Part shown: positions 62,027-64,000 of the stretch, in pieces
Layout of the letters: each line of letters opens with the position of its first letter
How positions within the stretch are numbered: the stretch's first letter is position 1
Assembly (NCBI GenBank): GCA_963734725.1
Contig: CAVTIX010000010.1
Coordinates: 1 to 64,000 of the forward strand
Length of the DNA: 64,000 nt
Source of the DNA: DASXKD01 sp963734725
Lineage (GTDB): Bacteria > Actinomycetota > Actinomycetes > Streptosporangiales > Streptosporangiaceae
Direction: 5' to 3'
Notes under the pieces: model-generated
Told to the model about the DNA's origin: nothing
Database searches by the model: none
Seen by the model: the letters and a program-made list of their open reading frames with translations, nothing else
Program-made: the position numbers and the translations under genes

Positions 62027-62873
62027 GGTCACGATCGCCGCGGCCCGGCTGGCCGAGGCCGGGGTGGAGTCACCGCGCTCCGACGCGGAAGTGATCGCCG
62101 CGCACGTGCACGGGGTGCGCCGCGGCGAGCTGCACCTGGTGCCAGACGCCGGTTTCGACCCGAGGTTCTGGGATGAGATAGCCCGCCGCGAGGCCCGGGA
62201 GCCGCTCCAGCACATCACCGGCCTCACCCACTTCCGGTACACCGAGCTTGAGGTGGGGCCGGGGGTGTTCGTGCCCCGGCCCGAGACCGAGGTGATGACG
62301 GGCTGGGCTATCGACAAGCTCACCGAGATGGATGTCGCCGACCCGGTGGTCGTCGACCTCGGCGCCGGTTCCGGGGCGATCGCCCTGGCGATCGCGCAGG
62401 AGGTGCCGCGCGCCCAGGTGCACGCGGTGGAAGCCGACCCGCTCGCCCGAGGCTGGGCGAAACGCAATGTCGTCCGCTGCGCGGACTACGCGCCGCACAC
62501 CGCAGGCCGGGTGATACTGCACGCCGCGGATTTCGCCAGCGCCCTGCCGGAACTGGATGGCACGGTGGACCTGGTCATCAGCAACCCCCCGTACATACCG
62601 GTCGGCGCATCCGTCCCGCCCGAGGTCGCCGAGTACGACCCCGCTGGCGCGTTGTGGGGCGGCACGGACGGCCTGGATGCGATCCGGGTCATTGAAGCGA
62701 CCGCGCGCCGGCTGCTGCGGCCCGGCGGCCTGGTGGCGGTGGAACACGGCGCGCCGCAGGGCCCGGCGGTCTACTGGACCTTCGCCGAGGAGCGGGGCTG
62801 GATGGATACCCGCAACCACAAGGACCTGGCCCGCCGGGACCGGTTCGTGACCGCCCGCTGGCCCGGCCAGTAG
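62007..62873 (+). CDS. prmC: release factor glutamine methyltransferase
   Basis: 288 aa; methylates the GGQ glutamine of RF1/RF2. The N-terminal substrate domain includes RREAREPLQHITGLTHFRYT and ELEVGPGVFVPRPETE; SAM motif I is VVVDLGAGSGAIALAIAQ; the catalytic NPPY is in LVISNPPYIPVGASVPPE; then EYDPAGALWGGTDGLDAIRV and WTFAEERGWMDTRNHKDLAR. ATG 62007 starts the standard N-terminus and overlaps prfA; the longer frame from 61971 is not needed. Confidence 0.95.
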   Translation: MTLLLDEVTIAAARLAEAGVESPRSDAEVIAAHVHGVRRGELHLVPDAGFDPRFWDEIARREAREPLQHITGLTHFRYTELEVGPGVFVPRPETEVMTGWAIDKLTEMDVADPVVVDLGAGSGAIALAIAQEVPRAQVHAVEADPLARGWAKRNVVRCADYAPHTAGRVILHAADFASALPELDGTVDLVISNPPYIPVGASVPPEVAEYDPAGALWGGTDGLDAIRVIEATARRLLRPGGLVAVEHGAPQGPAVYWTFAEERGWMDTRNHKDLARRDRFVTARWPGQ

Positions 62874-62939
62874 TTCCGTCGGCTGAGGTTGGTCTGCCGG
62901 CTGAGTTCTCCGCCGGTCCGGCCGGTGGCCGCTCGGCTT

Positions 62940-62994
62940 CATGATCACGGACGATTCCGTCGCGCTTCTCGCGGGGTGATCGTCCGAGATCATG
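62940..62994. repeat. 55-bp inverted repeat between prmC and sua5
   Basis: CATGATC-A-CGGACGAT (62940-62955) pairs with ATCGTCCG-A-GATCATG (62979-62994), 15 bp with one A/A mismatch, around a 23-nt GC-rich loop that itself contains CGCG...CGCG. It could be a terminator without a T run, or one copy of a dispersed palindromic element. Confidence 0.6.
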
Positions 62995-63133
62995 GTTGCC
63001 CGCCGCCGCGACGGTCCTGCGATCTCGGATATTACGATTTCGCAGCAACTCGCTGGACGTCGTCGGTGCGCGAAGGGTGGCGGCCGTGGGCTTGTGGGCG
63101 CAGGCACGGGCCGGGGGGTGGAAGGATTGGGAC

Positions 63134-63799
63134 ATGAGCGCTCGGTATGACTGCACGGACGCAGCGCAACGCGGGGCGGGGATCAGTGAGGCCGCGTCGG
63201 TGCTGCGCAAGGGGGAACTGGCCGTGCTGCCCACCGACACGGTGTACGGCGTGGCGGCCGACGCATTCTCGCCCGAGGCGGTCATCGCGCTCTTGGCGGC
63301 CAAGGGCCGGGGCAGGCAGATGCCGCCGCCCGTGCTTGTCGGCAGCAGGCGCGCCGCGATGGCCCTGATCGAGGACGTCAGCACTTCCGCCACCGACCTG
63401 GTCGATGAGTTCTGGCCTGGCGGCCTCACCCTGGTGTTCCATGCGGCCCGGAGCCTGGTGTGGGACCTCGGCGACACCAAGGGCACGGTCGCGGTCCGGA
63501 TGCCGATGCAGCCCGTCGCGCTGGAACTGCTCCGGGAGACCGGCCCGCTCGCGGTGAGCAGCGCCAACCTCACTGGCTCGCCGCCCGCCACGACCGCGGA
63601 TGAAGCGGAGGCGCAACTCGGCGCGTCGGTGAGCGTCTATCTAGATGACGGGCCCTGCACCGACCAGACGCCCTCCACGATCGTGGACCTGACCGGGGCG
63701 GTGCCCCGGCTGCTGCGCCGGGGGGTGATCCCGGTACGGCGCTTGCGTGAGGTGGTTGCCCTGATCGTCGACGACGAGTCGGAGGATGAAGACGCGTGA
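63134..63799 (+). CDS. L-threonylcarbamoyladenylate synthase (Sua5/YrdC family)
   Basis: 221 aa; makes threonylcarbamoyl-AMP for tRNA t6A37. The YrdC core is LPTDTVYGVAADAFSPEAVI, AAKGRGRQMPPPVLVGSRRA, VDEFWPGGLTLVFHA, GTVAVRMPMQPVALELLRET and LAVSSANLTGSPPATTADEA, closing with STIVDLTGAVPRLLRRGVIP. The usual K-R-P basic motif reads KGRGRQMPPPVLV. ATG 63134 is chosen because the upstream part of the longer frame has no similarity. It sits between prmC and wecA as in most actinobacteria. Confidence 0.93.
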   Translation: MSARYDCTDAAQRGAGISEAASVLRKGELAVLPTDTVYGVAADAFSPEAVIALLAAKGRGRQMPPPVLVGSRRAAMALIEDVSTSATDLVDEFWPGGLTLVFHAARSLVWDLGDTKGTVAVRMPMQPVALELLRETGPLAVSSANLTGSPPATTADEAEAQLGASVSVYLDDGPCTDQTPSTIVDLTGAVPRLLRRGVIPVRRLREVVALIVDDESEDEDA

Positions 63800-63876
63800 T
63801 CTCCGCTGACGATGTGCCGGGGCCGAGTGGCCTACAGTGGGCGTGATGCGCGCGTTCATCCGGCTGCGGGGCGCCT

Positions 63877-64000
63877 ATGAGTGAGTATGTGCTCACCTTG
63901 CTGGCGGCGGCTGCGGTGACCTACATTTTGACGCCGCTGGTCCGCAGGTTCGCGATCGCGGTGGGTGCCATGCACGCCGCCAGGGAGCGCGACGTCCACG
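63877..64000 (+). CDS. wecA: UDP-GlcNAc:undecaprenyl-phosphate GlcNAc-1-P transferase (5' part only)
   Basis: The window ends 41 codons in. MSEYVLTLLAAAAVTYILTP is the first membrane helix of the MraY/WecA family, and LVRRFAIAVGAMHAARERDV leads into the conserved cytoplasmic segment (A-x-R-x-R-D-V-H). Position after sua5 supports WecA (Rfe), which starts lipid-linked polysaccharide synthesis. Truncated by the window edge. Confidence 0.8.
   Translation, partial: MSEYVLTLLAAAAVTYILTPLVRRFAIAVGAMHAARERDVH

Noticed and set aside
1..64000. Biosynthetic gene cluster, prophage or known anti-phage defence system
   Set aside because: No PKS, NRPS, terpene, RiPP, phage structural, restriction-modification, CBASS, toxin-antitoxin or Cas genes are recognisable. 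Resistance and export genes occur singly with their own regulators.

Overview
The window reads as chromosomal DNA of a very high-GC actinomycete. The evidence is GC-saturated third codon positions, GTG starts, several apparent leaderless promoters (a TANNNT box 6-8 nt before the start codon), and the conserved actinobacterial block nrtL-lysA-hom-thrC-thrB-rho-rpmE-prfA-prmC-sua5-wecA at the right end. Placement near Streptosporangiales-type soil actinomycetes is an inference from gene order and repeated IS types; no marker here settles it.

Layout. 1-7.6 kb: scattered single genes (a secreted protein, a DUF1707 protein, a VOC protein, an FAD oxidoreductase lacking the usual redox cysteines) and a tight pair made of a class II glutamine amidotransferase and a protein with two cyclic-nucleotide-binding domains. 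7.6-19 kb: a decayed accessory zone with an IS1634-family transposase carrying an internal deletion, two frameshifted IS110-family transposases, an integrase C-terminus, and broken HD-domain, hydrolase and repeat-protein genes; a few intact small genes (VOC, DUF899, a 58-aa membrane protein) lie among them. 19.3-22.5 kb: an aldo/keto reductase and a MerR regulator, each behind a MerR-type promoter; a free-standing LeuA-type regulatory domain; and a GntR gene with an in-frame stop. 23-33 kb: an ABC exporter (two permeases and an ATPase) divergent from a NarL-type two-component system, then a sedolisin-like lipoprotein protease divergent from an OmpR-type two-component system. 33-43 kb: a second decayed zone with another IS110, IS982-like remnants, a moaA gene whose tail is frameshifted, a broken ferredoxin, and several small intact proteins. 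43-49.3 kb: a MacB-like efflux operon (lipoprotein, membrane-fusion protein, ATPase, permease) divergent from a third two-component system. 49.9-64 kb: tRNA-Arg(CCG), a CheY-like regulator, an Erm-like rRNA methyltransferase and the housekeeping block for lysine/threonine synthesis, transcription termination, translation termination, tRNA t6A formation and cell-envelope lipid-carrier synthesis.

Two cross-cutting observations matter. First, single-base frameshifts interrupt genes that should be intact (rho, thrB, nrtL, moaA, the MacB-like permease), many of them in homopolymers. This is more easily explained by consensus errors in the assembly than by gene death, so every broken gene here should be treated as provisional. 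Second, lysA, hom and thrC share a leader architecture in which an upstream CCTCCCG can pair with the CCCGCGAGGGAG block just before the start codon. It may be an undescribed translational control element for the aspartate-family pathway, and it is the most promising new signal I see.
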